Notes: generated by a model not told the origin, from the sequence alone. A DNA stretch of 23,684 bases from Pseudomonadota bacterium (GCA_030836725.1 JAUPLV010000009.1:1-23684); one strand, 5' to 3'. Shown: positions 7,409 through 13,261, numbered from the stretch's first letter. Made by a program: numbers and translations.

Positions 7409-7581
7409 GCTCAACCGCAGTGCATCGACAACGCGCCATGTCGCAAATTGGTGCGCCCATCCAGATCGCCTTGGCGACCCGCTCGATGGGGCATGTTGCA
7501 GCGTCTCACTTCATCCAGCCAAGGCACTTGCCCTTTGTGGTTGTTAGGCCAAGAAGGTAATTTCTGACTGCCGGGTTAGCC
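7409..7581 (-). other. Candidate terminal attC site (long or degenerate)
   Basis: On the minus strand GGCTAAC (7581-7575), the expected inverse core for the MreB-like cassette, opens a stretch that ends at GTTGAGC (7415-7409). The outer segments pair imperfectly (GGCTAACCCGGCAGTC with GCACTGCGGTTGAGC), as attC L and R boxes do. At 173 bp it would be unusually long, so either the left core is wrong or the site is degenerate. The GGCTAAC itself is well supported, because it complements the GTTAGCC at the other end of the cassette. Confidence 0.45.
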
Positions 7582-8082
7582 GGCGGCTTGAGGATGGAGC
7601 AGCCGACCACCGGCACGAGAAAACCGAAGTTCATGCAGTTCCTCCCTGGATAATTCCGGGCCTTCCCAGACGAATACCTTCCGCGCACCAGCGCCAAGGC
7701 CAAGCTCTGCGAAGGCACGGACTTCAATTTGCGTCAGACCACCTTCAAGGGCCGCCTGTGGATGAATGACCACAACTGGCGATGACGTAAAGAACGACCC
7801 AGGCAGAACCATCTTTAGGAAGCACTTCAATGTCTGTTCGGCGACGGTGAAGTCTGCAAGTAGCGTTCTTGGGTGTTTGAATCCGTTCGCCACAATGACG
7901 TTCGATAGGCCTGTCTTCGTGGCGGCATCGCGCCCAACGGCGACAACGGTGCTCTTCGCGTTCTTCCTTTCAATTGCGAGAGCCGGCACGTCGCTATGTT
8001 CATTTCCGGACTCAACGTGAAGCACAGACATCCAATCTGGTTTGATGCGGACGTAAACCGTGTTGCGAAAGAGATCGAACAT
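7576..8082 (-). CDS. Short MreB/actin-like cassette protein
   Basis: A 168-aa protein in an integron cassette. It resembles the N-terminal subdomain of MreB: MFDLFRNTVYVRIKPDWMSVL at the phosphate-1 strand position, STVVAVGRDA (MreB VVAVGxEA), then DFTVAEQTLKCFLKMV (MreB ADFEVTEKML) and LTQIEVRAFAELGLGAGARKVFVWE (MreB VERRAVREAALxAGAREVYLIEEP). The canonical DLGTANT nucleotide loop is not recognisable and the second half of actin (IGGG...GG motifs) is absent. ATP binding and polymerisation are therefore doubtful. The stop codon TAA lies in the attC core. There is no Shine-Dalgarno, and the ATG is about 20 bases after the upstream core site. Homology is judged by eye. Confidence 0.7.
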   Translation of the reverse strand: MFDLFRNTVYVRIKPDWMSVLHVESGNEHSDVPALAIERKNAKSTVVAVGRDAATKTGLSNVIVANGFKHPRTLLADFTVAEQTLKCFLKMVLPGSFFTSSPVVVIHPQAALEGGLTQIEVRAFAELGLGAGARKVFVWEGPELSREELHELRFSRAGGRLLHPQAAG

Positions 8083-8098
8083 GCGCGAATATTCCGAT

Positions 8099-8185
8099 GG
8101 CTAACGTTGCGCCAACCGGCGCTGCGCGGCTTTATCGCGCAGCGCCCAGCGACCGAAGGGAGCGAGGTTGAGCGCCGGGTTGGGC
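8099..8185 (-). other. attC recombination site (HigBA-like cassette / MreB-like cassette)
   Basis: On the minus strand: core GCCCAAC, inner box GGCGCTCAACC, a long imperfect palindrome (GGGCGCTGCGCG...CGCGCAGCGCC), inner box GGTTGGCGC, and core GTTAGCC. Length 87 bp. GCCCAAC complements the GTTGGGC at the 5' end of the toxin-antitoxin cassette, as recombination chemistry requires. Confidence 0.85.
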
Positions 8186-8202
8186 TTCGCTCCCACCGAA
8201 TA

Positions 8203-8517
8203 CTATTTCGCTGCGACGGCCAGCACAGCTTTCGGATTCGTGCTTGCGATGGACAGCAATGTACGGGCGGCACCGCTCGGCTGCTTGCGACCTTGCTCCC
8301 AGCCTTGCAAGGTGCGAACAGAAACGCCCAGCAGTGCCGCAAACTGGGATTGTGAGAGGCCGGTCTTTTTACGTGCCTCAATGACCGGCGACGTGACGAC
8401 GGAAACTTGGCCTTTTTTCATCTCGCGCACCGACTGCAAAAGCTCCGCAGCAAGGTCGCGTTTTGCTTCGTAGGCTTCAAGTTCAGCCTTGGTAAGGGGT
8501 TTATTCTTCGAGGGCAC
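8203..8517 (-). CDS. HigA/NadS-like antitoxin (HTH transcriptional regulator)
   Basis: A 104-aa protein with a C-terminal Cro/C1-type helix-turn-helix (residues 50-75: ARKKTGLSQSQFAALLGVSVRTLQGWEQG). The N-terminal helical segment (LTKAELEAYEAKRDLAAELLQSVREMKKG) is typical of HigA-2/NadS antitoxins that neutralise a preceding RelE/HigB-type toxin and repress the operon. It overlaps the toxin gene by 17 bases (8501-8517), so expression is coupled. The toxin-first order fits higBA systems. Its stop lies just before the attC. Confidence 0.88.
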   Translation of the reverse strand: MPSKNKPLTKAELEAYEAKRDLAAELLQSVREMKKGQVSVVTSPVIEARKKTGLSQSQFAALLGVSVRTLQGWEQGRKQPSGAARTLLSIASTNPKAVLAVAAK

Positions 8518-8821
8518 GGCGAATCTCCTTCAACTTTGGGCCGGTGAGGTTGTCCGTCTTCGCCTTAGCGTACAGCGTTAGCAAGACGACCTCGCCTTCA
8601 GTGAGGCGAATGAAGTAAATCACCCGCACACCGCCCGACTTGCCCGACTTGCCCGAGCCTGCTCGCCGCCAACGTACTTTGCGAATTCCGCCGGATTCGG
8701 GCACGACATCCCCGGCAGTAGGGTTCTCTGCGATGTATGCAGCAAACTCGCCGCGCTCCTCTTCGCTCCAATAGTGAGGCCATTGGCGTTCAAACAGCAG
8801 CGTTTCGACGACGGTGAACAT
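8501..8821 (-). CDS. HigB/RelE-superfamily toxin
   Basis: A 106-aa RelE/ParE-fold protein of the HigB-2 type. The N-terminal helices (WSEEERGEFAAYIAENPTAGDVV) precede a beta core with GIRKVRWRR, GGVRVIYFI and VVLLTLYAKAKTDNLT, the family signature ending in a basic C-terminal helix. Such toxins cleave mRNA on the ribosome; this is family knowledge. The loop GSGKSGKSGG is encoded by a 9-bp tandem repeat (8633-8650), probably slippage. No Shine-Dalgarno at usable distance (AGGAG is 12 bases away). The promoter at 8828-8857 may start transcription at the ATG itself. Confidence 0.86.
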   Translation of the reverse strand: MFTVVETLLFERQWPHYWSEEERGEFAAYIAENPTAGDVVPESGGIRKVRWRRAGSGKSGKSGGVRVIYFIRLTEGEVVLLTLYAKAKTDNLTGPKLKEIRRALEE

Positions 8822-8827
8822 TCGTCA

Positions 8828-8857
8828 ATTATACTCCTAAGGCGCATAATAGTGCAA
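8828..8857 (-). promoter_or_regulatory. Cassette-borne sigma-70 promoter of the toxin-antitoxin pair
   Basis: On the minus strand TTGCAC (8857-8852) and a perfect TATAAT (8833-8828) are separated by 18 bases. The predicted +1 falls about seven bases after the -10, at or next to the toxin ATG (8821), suggesting a leaderless mRNA. Self-promoted toxin-antitoxin cassettes are usual in integron arrays. Confidence 0.6.
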
Positions 8858-8874
8858 CACCCACTTACCAAGAT

Positions 8875-8938
8875 GCCCAACGTAAAGGTAAGGGGCGTCC
8901 CGCTTTTAGCGCGTCCCGCTTGACCGCCATCGTTAGCC
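8875..8938 (-). other. attC recombination site (DUF4145-like cassette / toxin-antitoxin cassette)
   Basis: A 64-bp site. On the plus strand it runs GCCCAAC, inner box AAGGTAAGGGGC, a central palindrome (GTCCCGCTTTTAGCGCGTCC), inner box CCGCTTGACC, then GTTAGCC. Both heptamers fit RYYYAAC/GTTRRRY. The GGCTAAC end (minus strand) complements the TTAGCC at the other end of the 8933-9583 cassette. Confidence 0.9.
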
Positions 8939-9583
8939 CTTGTTCGTCCATGATTCAAGGCGAGACTTGAATTGGTTGATCTTGTGAGGGGCGACATATA
9001 GGTACTCAATGATTACCTTTAAGAAGTCGCTGACAGCCCATGTTTGGGGTACGGTAATTTTGGTTTTCGATGCGTGCGCTCCTGCATTGCCGATGAAACG
9101 AATGAGGTCTGATGCGTCGGCTAGAACAGGCGGTAGCTCACCGCGTGAGACAAGTTCCTTCAAGTTGTCAGCCAAGTTGCGCTTGTGTGCTTTTTTGTCG
9201 AGGCAAATCTCTTCGAGAAGGCGGCGAGCAAGGACAACAAAAGCAATTGGGGAAATATTTTGGACACGGACGGCCTCGACATAAACGTCGCGGACGGCAT
9301 CAGGAACACCCTTCATTTCTCCAGGAAACTTTGGAAAGAGAAGAGTTCCAAACGGGGTATCCAAGGTTTCTTCGGGGGCGTCATCTGTGAATGAGTAGAC
9401 AAGAATTTCGGAACACGTTTCGCACTTGGCAACGCTATACGTGGCATCCATCAATGACAGGTCGCCGTCAGTCACCCCGTAATACTTTTCCATGAAATGC
9501 TGGGCAAGCAGGCGGGTTTGAACGGTTGTATTACCACAATGTGGGCAATACAGAACGTGTCGAGGGAGATTGGGAGTGTCCAT
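8933..9583 (-). CDS. DUF4145-like cassette protein with N-terminal zinc-ribbon
   Basis: A 216-aa soluble protein. CPHCGNTTVQ near residue 11 and CETCSEILVYSF near 55 look like a two-part zinc ribbon. The C-terminal part (ISPIAFVVLARRLLEEICLDKKA...NLADNLKELVSRGELPPVLADASDLIRFIGNAGAHASK) matches the DUF4145 domain, which occurs in restriction-modification and other defence-linked proteins. No enzymatic function is known to me. The start at 9583 (MDTPNLPRHVLYCPHCG) is chosen because upstream in-frame codons lie in intron sequence. The stop codon TAA is inside the attC core. There is no visible Shine-Dalgarno. Confidence 0.8.
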   Translation of the reverse strand: MDTPNLPRHVLYCPHCGNTTVQTRLLAQHFMEKYYGVTDGDLSLMDATYSVAKCETCSEILVYSFTDDAPEETLDTPFGTLLFPKFPGEMKGVPDAVRDVYVEAVRVQNISPIAFVVLARRLLEEICLDKKAHKRNLADNLKELVSRGELPPVLADASDLIRFIGNAGAHASKTKITVPQTWAVSDFLKVIIEYLYVAPHKINQFKSRLESWTNKG

Positions 9584-9596
9584 AGTGAAAGGGCTA

Positions 9597-9950
9597 ATCG
9601 GGATAGGAGAAGACCTCACGGCCTCCCCCTCCCACACCACCGTGCATACGGGACCGTACACGGCGGTTCAATGAACGAATTCCTGTCATCCGGCGAGGGA
9701 TGGCAGACCCAAACTGCTGAAGTACTTCGCCGGCAGAGCCGGCGATAGCGCCGGGGTTTTCGACAGGCGCCACGGGCCATGTGCGCTTTTGCTGGTGTTC
9801 CATGCTTCCCGCACGGTCACGCCACGTTTGCGCAGTTCCCGGTAGCCGGCCCTTCCCCATTGCTTCCAGATATAGCAGCGTAACTTGCGCCGCAGCCATT
9901 TGTCGATGTCGCACAGAGGACTGCGTTCCCAATTGATCCTCAAAAAGAAA
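9597..9950 (-). mobile_element. 3' remnant of a group IIC-attC intron
   Basis: On the minus strand the reverse-transcriptase/maturase tail is followed by a domain V-like hairpin (ACCGCCGTGTACGG...CCGTATGCACGGTGGT, 9667-9636) and by a domain VI-like segment ending CTCCTATCCCGAT at 9597. The next bases TAGCC continue the attC core, so the intron lies between GT and TAGCC of a GTTAGCC core. That is the attC target expected of group IIC-attC introns. The whole 5' half, including most of the protein, is missing. The left junction on the minus strand is near 9940-9950. Confidence 0.8.
9686..9940 (-). pseudogene. ltrA: Truncated group II intron reverse transcriptase/maturase (C-terminus only)
   Basis: About 85 residues remain: INWERSPLCDIDKWLRRKLR, then CYIWKQWGRAGYRELRKRG and AHGPWRLSKTPAL...LPAKYFSSLGLPSLAG, ending in a stop. 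This is the maturase (X/GIIM) domain end of bacterial group IIC intron proteins, whose full length is about 420-480 aa. The palm/finger domains with the YADD motif are absent, so it cannot be active. The open frame continues upstream into unrelated attC-like sequence, which marks the deletion joint. Confidence 0.85.
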
Positions 9951-9991
9951 CTCGAAGCTGACCCCTTTAGCAATTCCGTTAGCTTGCAGGG

Positions 9992-11107
9992 TCACCCACC
10001 ACGGGACAGTAGTGACGTTAAGAAAGAGCCTACGATACCCCCACCAATTGCCGAAAACACTACAGCAGCAATTTCAGTTTGCTTAAGCGATGAGCCGACA
10101 ACATGCTCGGCCCATTTGATTATTGACTCGACTGGATACACGGGGAGCTTTTCACTGCGATCGCAGACGTAACCTTCGAGGTATGTTGTAGCTCCTTTTT
10201 CGTAGGTAGACGCCACGTCCCTCTGGACCTGCTGTTCCTCGACGGCATACTGAGCCTGCAACGTGTAAGCATCGGAGACGAGAGCCTGCGCGTCTCTATG
10301 AATGCGAAGACGAGACCGAACATCAAGTAGGCCGGGGCTGGGGTTGACGATTGATTGAAGAGCTTGCCAGTTGGCTGTCAGCCTATCACCGTCCCTCATT
10401 AGGCGAACAGCACGTCGCTGGATTTCATAGAACAGCCCAAGTTCGTCGCTCAACTCGTCAAAGAGCTCATCGAGAACCTCATCGACTGATCGCTTTTCGT
10501 TGTACTCAAAAGTGAGATCGTTGTAGCCGCGGTGCTTGGTTTCCTCCAATGCGAAACCGGATTCCGCATTACCCCCGGGCCGAAGAAAGAAGTTCGCATG
10601 GAACGGCGACGGCCCAAGAAATTCAAATGAAACCGGGGATGTGAGTTTCTTGAACTCTCTTTCCAGGTAAACCCTAAGCAAGCGAACTGAATCAGATGGG
10701 CTACATTCAGATGTCGCCCCGATGCATTCGACAAAACTCGACGGGCCATGAAATGAATCTTTGACTGTGACACGGAATGTCTCTGTCGTTGTCCGCATTT
10801 CGGCTGGTTCATTTGGGAACAGCTCAGACTGAACCCTGAATGGAATGAAAAGGGTAAAAGTGATTTCTAGCCCCATTACTTGGGGGAAGTAATCCCCGTC
10901 GTCCCGAAGGTGGGGCATGTCATCAGCAACTTTGAAGGGCTCAGAAAGCTCTTCGAAGAATGAGACATTCATCTCGCTCAATGACGGAAGCGACGACAGA
11001 GCTTTCTTTACATCGCCGACGTAGTCAGACGCTGAAAACTCGTACGGAGCTTCTTTGTGGTAGCCGAAGTAAAAGCATCCGACACCAAATGCGTGATTGG
11101 GGTTCAT
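9992..11107 (-). CDS. Unknown 371-aa cassette protein with C-terminal membrane segment
   Basis: Not recognised. The long N-terminal region is predicted soluble and rich in acidic and aromatic residues (DVKKALSSLPSL, GLEITFTLFIPFRVQSELF). A helical middle (about 215-315; VDEVLDELFDELSDELGLFYEIQRRAVRLM) precedes a single glycine-rich membrane helix at the C-terminus (AAVVFSAIGGGIVGSFLTSLL, about 345-366) with a short tail LSRGG. This would be a tail-anchored or inner-membrane-attached protein. The start ATG (11107) lies six bases from the attC core GTTAGAT, so there is no room for a Shine-Dalgarno. An in-frame TTG two codons upstream is possible. Lower GC than the chromosomal genes, as usual for cassettes. 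Confidence 0.8.
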   Translation of the reverse strand: MNPNHAFGVGCFYFGYHKEAPYEFSASDYVGDVKKALSSLPSLSEMNVSFFEELSEPFKVADDMPHLRDDGDYFPQVMGLEITFTLFIPFRVQSELFPNEPAEMRTTTETFRVTVKDSFHGPSSFVECIGATSECSPSDSVRLLRVYLEREFKKLTSPVSFEFLGPSPFHANFFLRPGGNAESGFALEETKHRGYNDLTFEYNEKRSVDEVLDELFDELSDELGLFYEIQRRAVRLMRDGDRLTANWQALQSIVNPSPGLLDVRSRLRIHRDAQALVSDAYTLQAQYAVEEQQVQRDVASTYEKGATTYLEGYVCDRSEKLPVYPVESIIKWAEHVVGSSLKQTEIAAVVFSAIGGGIVGSFLTSLLSRGG

Positions 11108-11112
11108 ATGCA

Positions 11113-11174
11113 ATCTAACGTAGAGTTAACCGGCTGCGCGCTTTTGCGCAGTCCGGGTTGAACGACGGTTAGGT
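11113..11174 (-). other. attC recombination site (two-gene cassette / 371-aa cassette)
   Basis: A 62-bp site. On the plus strand it runs ATCTAAC, inner box AGAGTTAACCGGC, a short hairpin (TGCGCGCTTTTGCGCA), inner box CCGGGTTGAACGAC, then GTTAGGT. The R and L boxes pair well. GTTAGGT here complements ACCTAAC at 12141-12147, the other end of the two-gene cassette. Confidence 0.93.
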
Positions 11175-11717
11175 TTCTGCGGAGACTAAGGCCATTGTGT
11201 CAATTTTATCTAGTGGCCTACGAGCTACAGATAGAAGTTTATTAATATGCTTCTTTGCCTGAATGGCAAACCCAACAGGAAAGATTACTGTTGCCAATAG
11301 CAGCGGGGAACTGTAGATAAGATATTCCAAGACGAGAAAATTCATCTTGACATGATACTCATATATCAGATTTTTTTGTTCTTGTGTTAAATTCTTCGTG
11401 TTTTCTTCCAGCCTCGCAGCAAAGGATTTTGTGTTAACTCCGTTTTTGCCGGATATGGCGATAAGAGATATTGTTAGAGGGATATTCAACCTATGGCCAA
11501 ACCTAAGGATTCCGTTCATTGTGCTTCTGAGCATCCCATACGCCGGGCTCGAATAACTGATTACTCCAGATCTAGCCTCATCGAAAAGCTCATCCCTTAA
11601 TGCAAACATTTTTTGCCTGAAGGAGTCCAAGATACATTGCCGGTAAAGCCAAAAAACAAGAGCCGCTATTATCAGTAGCGACATAACGGAATATAGTACG
11701 TTGTAAACATTACTCAT
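11169..11717 (-). CDS. Unknown membrane protein, second gene of a two-gene cassette
   Basis: A 182-aa protein with an N-terminal membrane helix (VLYSVMSLLIIAALVFWLY, residues about 8-26), a helical soluble region of about 100 residues, and a second hydrophobic hairpin (FLVLEYLIYSSPLLLATVIFPVGFAI, about 127-152, written here in two pieces: FLVLEYLIYSSP and LLLATVIFPVGFAI). Not recognised. The start at 11717 is supported by GGAGG seven bases upstream, inside the end of the preceding gene, and by an ATGA overlap with its stop. The two proteins are therefore translationally coupled and probably form a membrane complex. The stop TAA lies within the attC core. GC is clearly lower than in the flanking chromosome. 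Confidence 0.82.
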   Translation of the reverse strand: MSNVYNVLYSVMSLLIIAALVFWLYRQCILDSFRQKMFALRDELFDEARSGVISYSSPAYGMLRSTMNGILRFGHRLNIPLTISLIAISGKNGVNTKSFAARLEENTKNLTQEQKNLIYEYHVKMNFLVLEYLIYSSPLLLATVIFPVGFAIQAKKHINKLLSVARRPLDKIDTMALVSAET

Positions 11718-12118
11718 AACCGATCCTCCGGTCTGGTTTCCCCTCTTGGGGTAAGGTTGCTAGATGAACGACTTGGGTCAGAGTTCAATTCTAGCTCTTG
11801 TATGCGATTTTGCAATCTTTCTACAGTGTCTTTTCTTAGTTTGCTTTGATGTTTTCCGTAGGCGATTCCTCCCAAGCCGGCACACCACGCCAAGGCGACC
11901 GAAATATTAATATTCGCAAGAAAATTTATTCCAATATCTGCCGTTGTCGATTTTCCGGAAAGAATTTCAATTGCAAGGTATGCGTACCTGACTATGAATA
12001 CTATTGCCGTCCAACGTATCGTACTTTGTCCAATTGTTATCCATCCCTCTGCGGTCTTGGATGATCGGAGCATTTTTAATTCCGCTTCTAATTGTGCCTT
12101 GCTTTTGCTCAATTTCAC
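11714..12118 (-). CDS. Unknown small membrane protein with coiled-coil ends, first gene of a two-gene cassette
   Basis: A 134-aa protein. It has an N-terminal charged helix (KSKAQLEAELKMLRSSK), two membrane helices (about 34-53, TIRWTAIVFIVRYAYLAIEI; about 72-88, ISVALAWCAGLGGIAYG), a coiled-coil (KLRKDTVERLQNRIQELEL) and a polar tail. The family is not recognised. The frame opens with GTG at 12118, but AGGAG is only one base from it. TTG at 12112 sits seven bases from AGGAG and may be the true start. Paired by ATGA overlap with the 182-aa membrane protein. Small paired membrane proteins in cassette arrays are sometimes phage-defence or toxin systems, which here is only inference. Confidence 0.78.
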   Translation of the reverse strand: MKLSKSKAQLEAELKMLRSSKTAEGWITIGQSTIRWTAIVFIVRYAYLAIEILSGKSTTADIGINFLANINISVALAWCAGLGGIAYGKHQSKLRKDTVERLQNRIQELELNSDPSRSSSNLTPRGETRPEDRL

Positions 12119-12140
12119 TCCTAATAGGGTGATTATTAAA

Positions 12141-12203
12141 ACCTAACGTAAAGTTGAGGGGCGCCGCTCTTTTGCGGCGACCCGCTCGAACGCCGGGTTA
12201 GAG
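12141..12203 (-). other. attC recombination site (GFA cassette / two-gene cassette)
   Basis: A 63-bp site. On the plus strand it runs ACCTAAC, inner box AAAGTTGAGGGGC, central hairpin GCCGCTCTTTTGCGGC, inner box GACCCGCTCGAACGC, then GTTAGAG. GTTAGAG complements CTCTAAC at 12609-12615, so the GFA cassette ends match. Strong similarity to the 11113 and 12609 sites indicates one related attC family. Confidence 0.94.
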
Positions 12204-12581
12204 CTAAAACTTGAATGTTTTAATGGCATCTTCCCAATTCCTCCCATCAAATTGTCTAACTTCAACAGTTGAAATCTCTTTCCAGTAATCTCCAAGACAG
12301 CGAATATTGATGCTGTACATTTCGGGAGCGGCACGCGAATTACTGAATGGATGGATGCCGCAAAATTTGCAGAACCAGTGCTTTGCAATCTTGTTACCGA
12401 ACTGATAAACTGAAAGAGCGTCTTGCCCAGATAACAGTTTGAATCTTTCCGGTGGGACGCGATGGTGCAAGGCACCTTTCCTGGTGCAGATTGAACAATT
12501 GCATTCGGTAGCCTTGGCGAGATCAGTTTCAATTTCAAACTGAACTTGTCCACAGTGGCAGCTTCCTTGATAAGTTTTCAT
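12204..12581 (-). CDS. GFA family protein (glutathione-dependent formaldehyde-activating enzyme-like, zinc-binding)
   Basis: A 125-aa single-domain GFA/CENP-V fold protein. All seven characteristic cysteines are present: C8 and C10 (GSCHCG), C27, C29 and C32 (ECNCSIC), C71 and C74 (FCKFCG), which bind structural and catalytic zinc. HPFSNS and YSINIRCL follow as in the family. Family members are annotated as S-hydroxymethyl-glutathione synthases, but most have no proven substrate. GFA genes are common cargo of integron cassettes. The start at 12581 (MKTYQGSCHCG) is the family start; no clear Shine-Dalgarno. The stop TAG is next to the attC core. Confidence 0.92.
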   Translation of the reverse strand: MKTYQGSCHCGQVQFEIETDLAKATECNCSICTRKGALHHRVPPERFKLLSGQDALSVYQFGNKIAKHWFCKFCGIHPFSNSRAAPEMYSINIRCLGDYWKEISTVEVRQFDGRNWEDAIKTFKF

Positions 12582-12608
12582 ATCACGTTACCGTTAAATT
12601 TCGGATGG

Positions 12609-12646
12609 CTCTAACGTAAAGTTGAGGGGCGCCGCGCTTTTGCGGG
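12609..12646 (-). other. Truncated attC site at the right (promoter-proximal) end of the array
   Basis: CTCTAACGTAAAGTTGAGGG repeats the first half of the 12141-12203 attC almost base for base up to CTTTTGCGG, then breaks into GGCCAGAATCAAAGG of the neighbouring repeat. The second half (L and R boxes) is missing, so a deletion or insertion removed whatever cassette, attI or integrase once lay here. Confidence 0.8.
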
Positions 12647-12662
12647 GCCAGAATCAAAGGAG

Positions 12663-12906
12663 GAATCAAAGGGGCCAGGGTCGGATTGATTTCTGTCAGG
12701 AATGAAAATGGCCAGGCTCACATTGCCCGAATTGGAATTATCCTGCTGTGACATGGTTCTCTCCCTTCGCGTGCCGCTTCGAATTGTTCTTGTTCTTTCT
12801 TGTTCTTCCGCGATGCGAACCCGTGTGCTTTGCACGGGCAGCTAATAAGCCCACGCTACAGCAAAGGTCAAGGCAACGTCAAGCGTCCGCAGAAGGAGCC
12901 CGGCCA
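12663..12906. repeat. Direct repeat, copy 1 (about 244 bp)
   Basis: It begins GAATCAAAGGGGCCAGGGTC and ends GAGCCCGGCCA, and is repeated almost identically at 12908-13261. It holds one unit of the 10-mer TTTCTTGTTC. The short open frames in it (on the minus strand a frame beginning MSQQDNSNS) are repeated but show no protein family and lack ribosome binding sites. I do not call them genes. Confidence 0.9.
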
Positions 12907-12907
12907 C

Positions 12908-13261
12908 GAATCAAAGGGGCCAGGGTCGGATTGATTTCTGTCAGGAATGAAAATGGCCAGGCTCACATTGTCCGAATTGGAATTATCCTGCTGTGACATG
13001 GTTCTCTCCCTTCGCGTGCCGCTTCGAATTGTTCTTGTTCTTTCTTGTTCTTTCTTGTTCTTTCTTGTTCTTTCTTGTTCTTTCTTGTTCTTTCTTGTTC
13101 TTTCTTGTTCTTTCTTGTTCTTTCTTGTTCTTTCTTGTTCTTTCTTGTTCTTCCGCGATGCGAACCCGTGTGCTTTGCACTGCTTTGCACGGGCAGCTAA
13201 TAAGCCCACGCTACAGCAAAGGTCAAGGCAACGTCAAGCGTCCGCAGAAGGAGCCCGGCCA
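12908..13261. repeat. Direct repeat, copy 2, with internal expansions (about 354 bp)
   Basis: Same as copy 1 apart from one substitution (CATTGTCCG for CATTGCCCG), ten extra units of a 10-bp tandem repeat, and a duplicated 10-mer (TGCTTTGCAC) near 13171-13190. The 110-bp length difference is fully explained by these two expansions. Confidence 0.9.
13041..13150. repeat. 10-bp minisatellite (TTTCTTGTTC) x 11
   Basis: Eleven perfect tandem units; the matching place in copy 1 has one. The unit is strand-asymmetric (pyrimidine on plus, purine-rich GAACAAGAAA on minus). All frames stay open through it, producing artificial ORFs with repeated ERTRKNKKEQ or FLVLSCSFLF. Confidence 0.97.

Noticed and set aside
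7506..7727. 73-aa minus-strand frame at the left end of the array
   Set aside because: It overlaps the MreB-like gene in another frame and crosses the attC core; composition is not protein-like.
9584..9661. N-terminal extension of the DUF4145-like protein (MYGPVCTVVWEGEAVRSSP)
   Set aside because: These residues are encoded by the group II intron domain V/VI region, not by the cassette.
9992..10326. Second small gene inside the 371-aa cassette gene (10120-10326)
   Set aside because: Out-of-frame shadow without start signals.
13041..13150. CRISPR array
   Set aside because: Units are 10 bp with no spacers; this is a simple tandem repeat.
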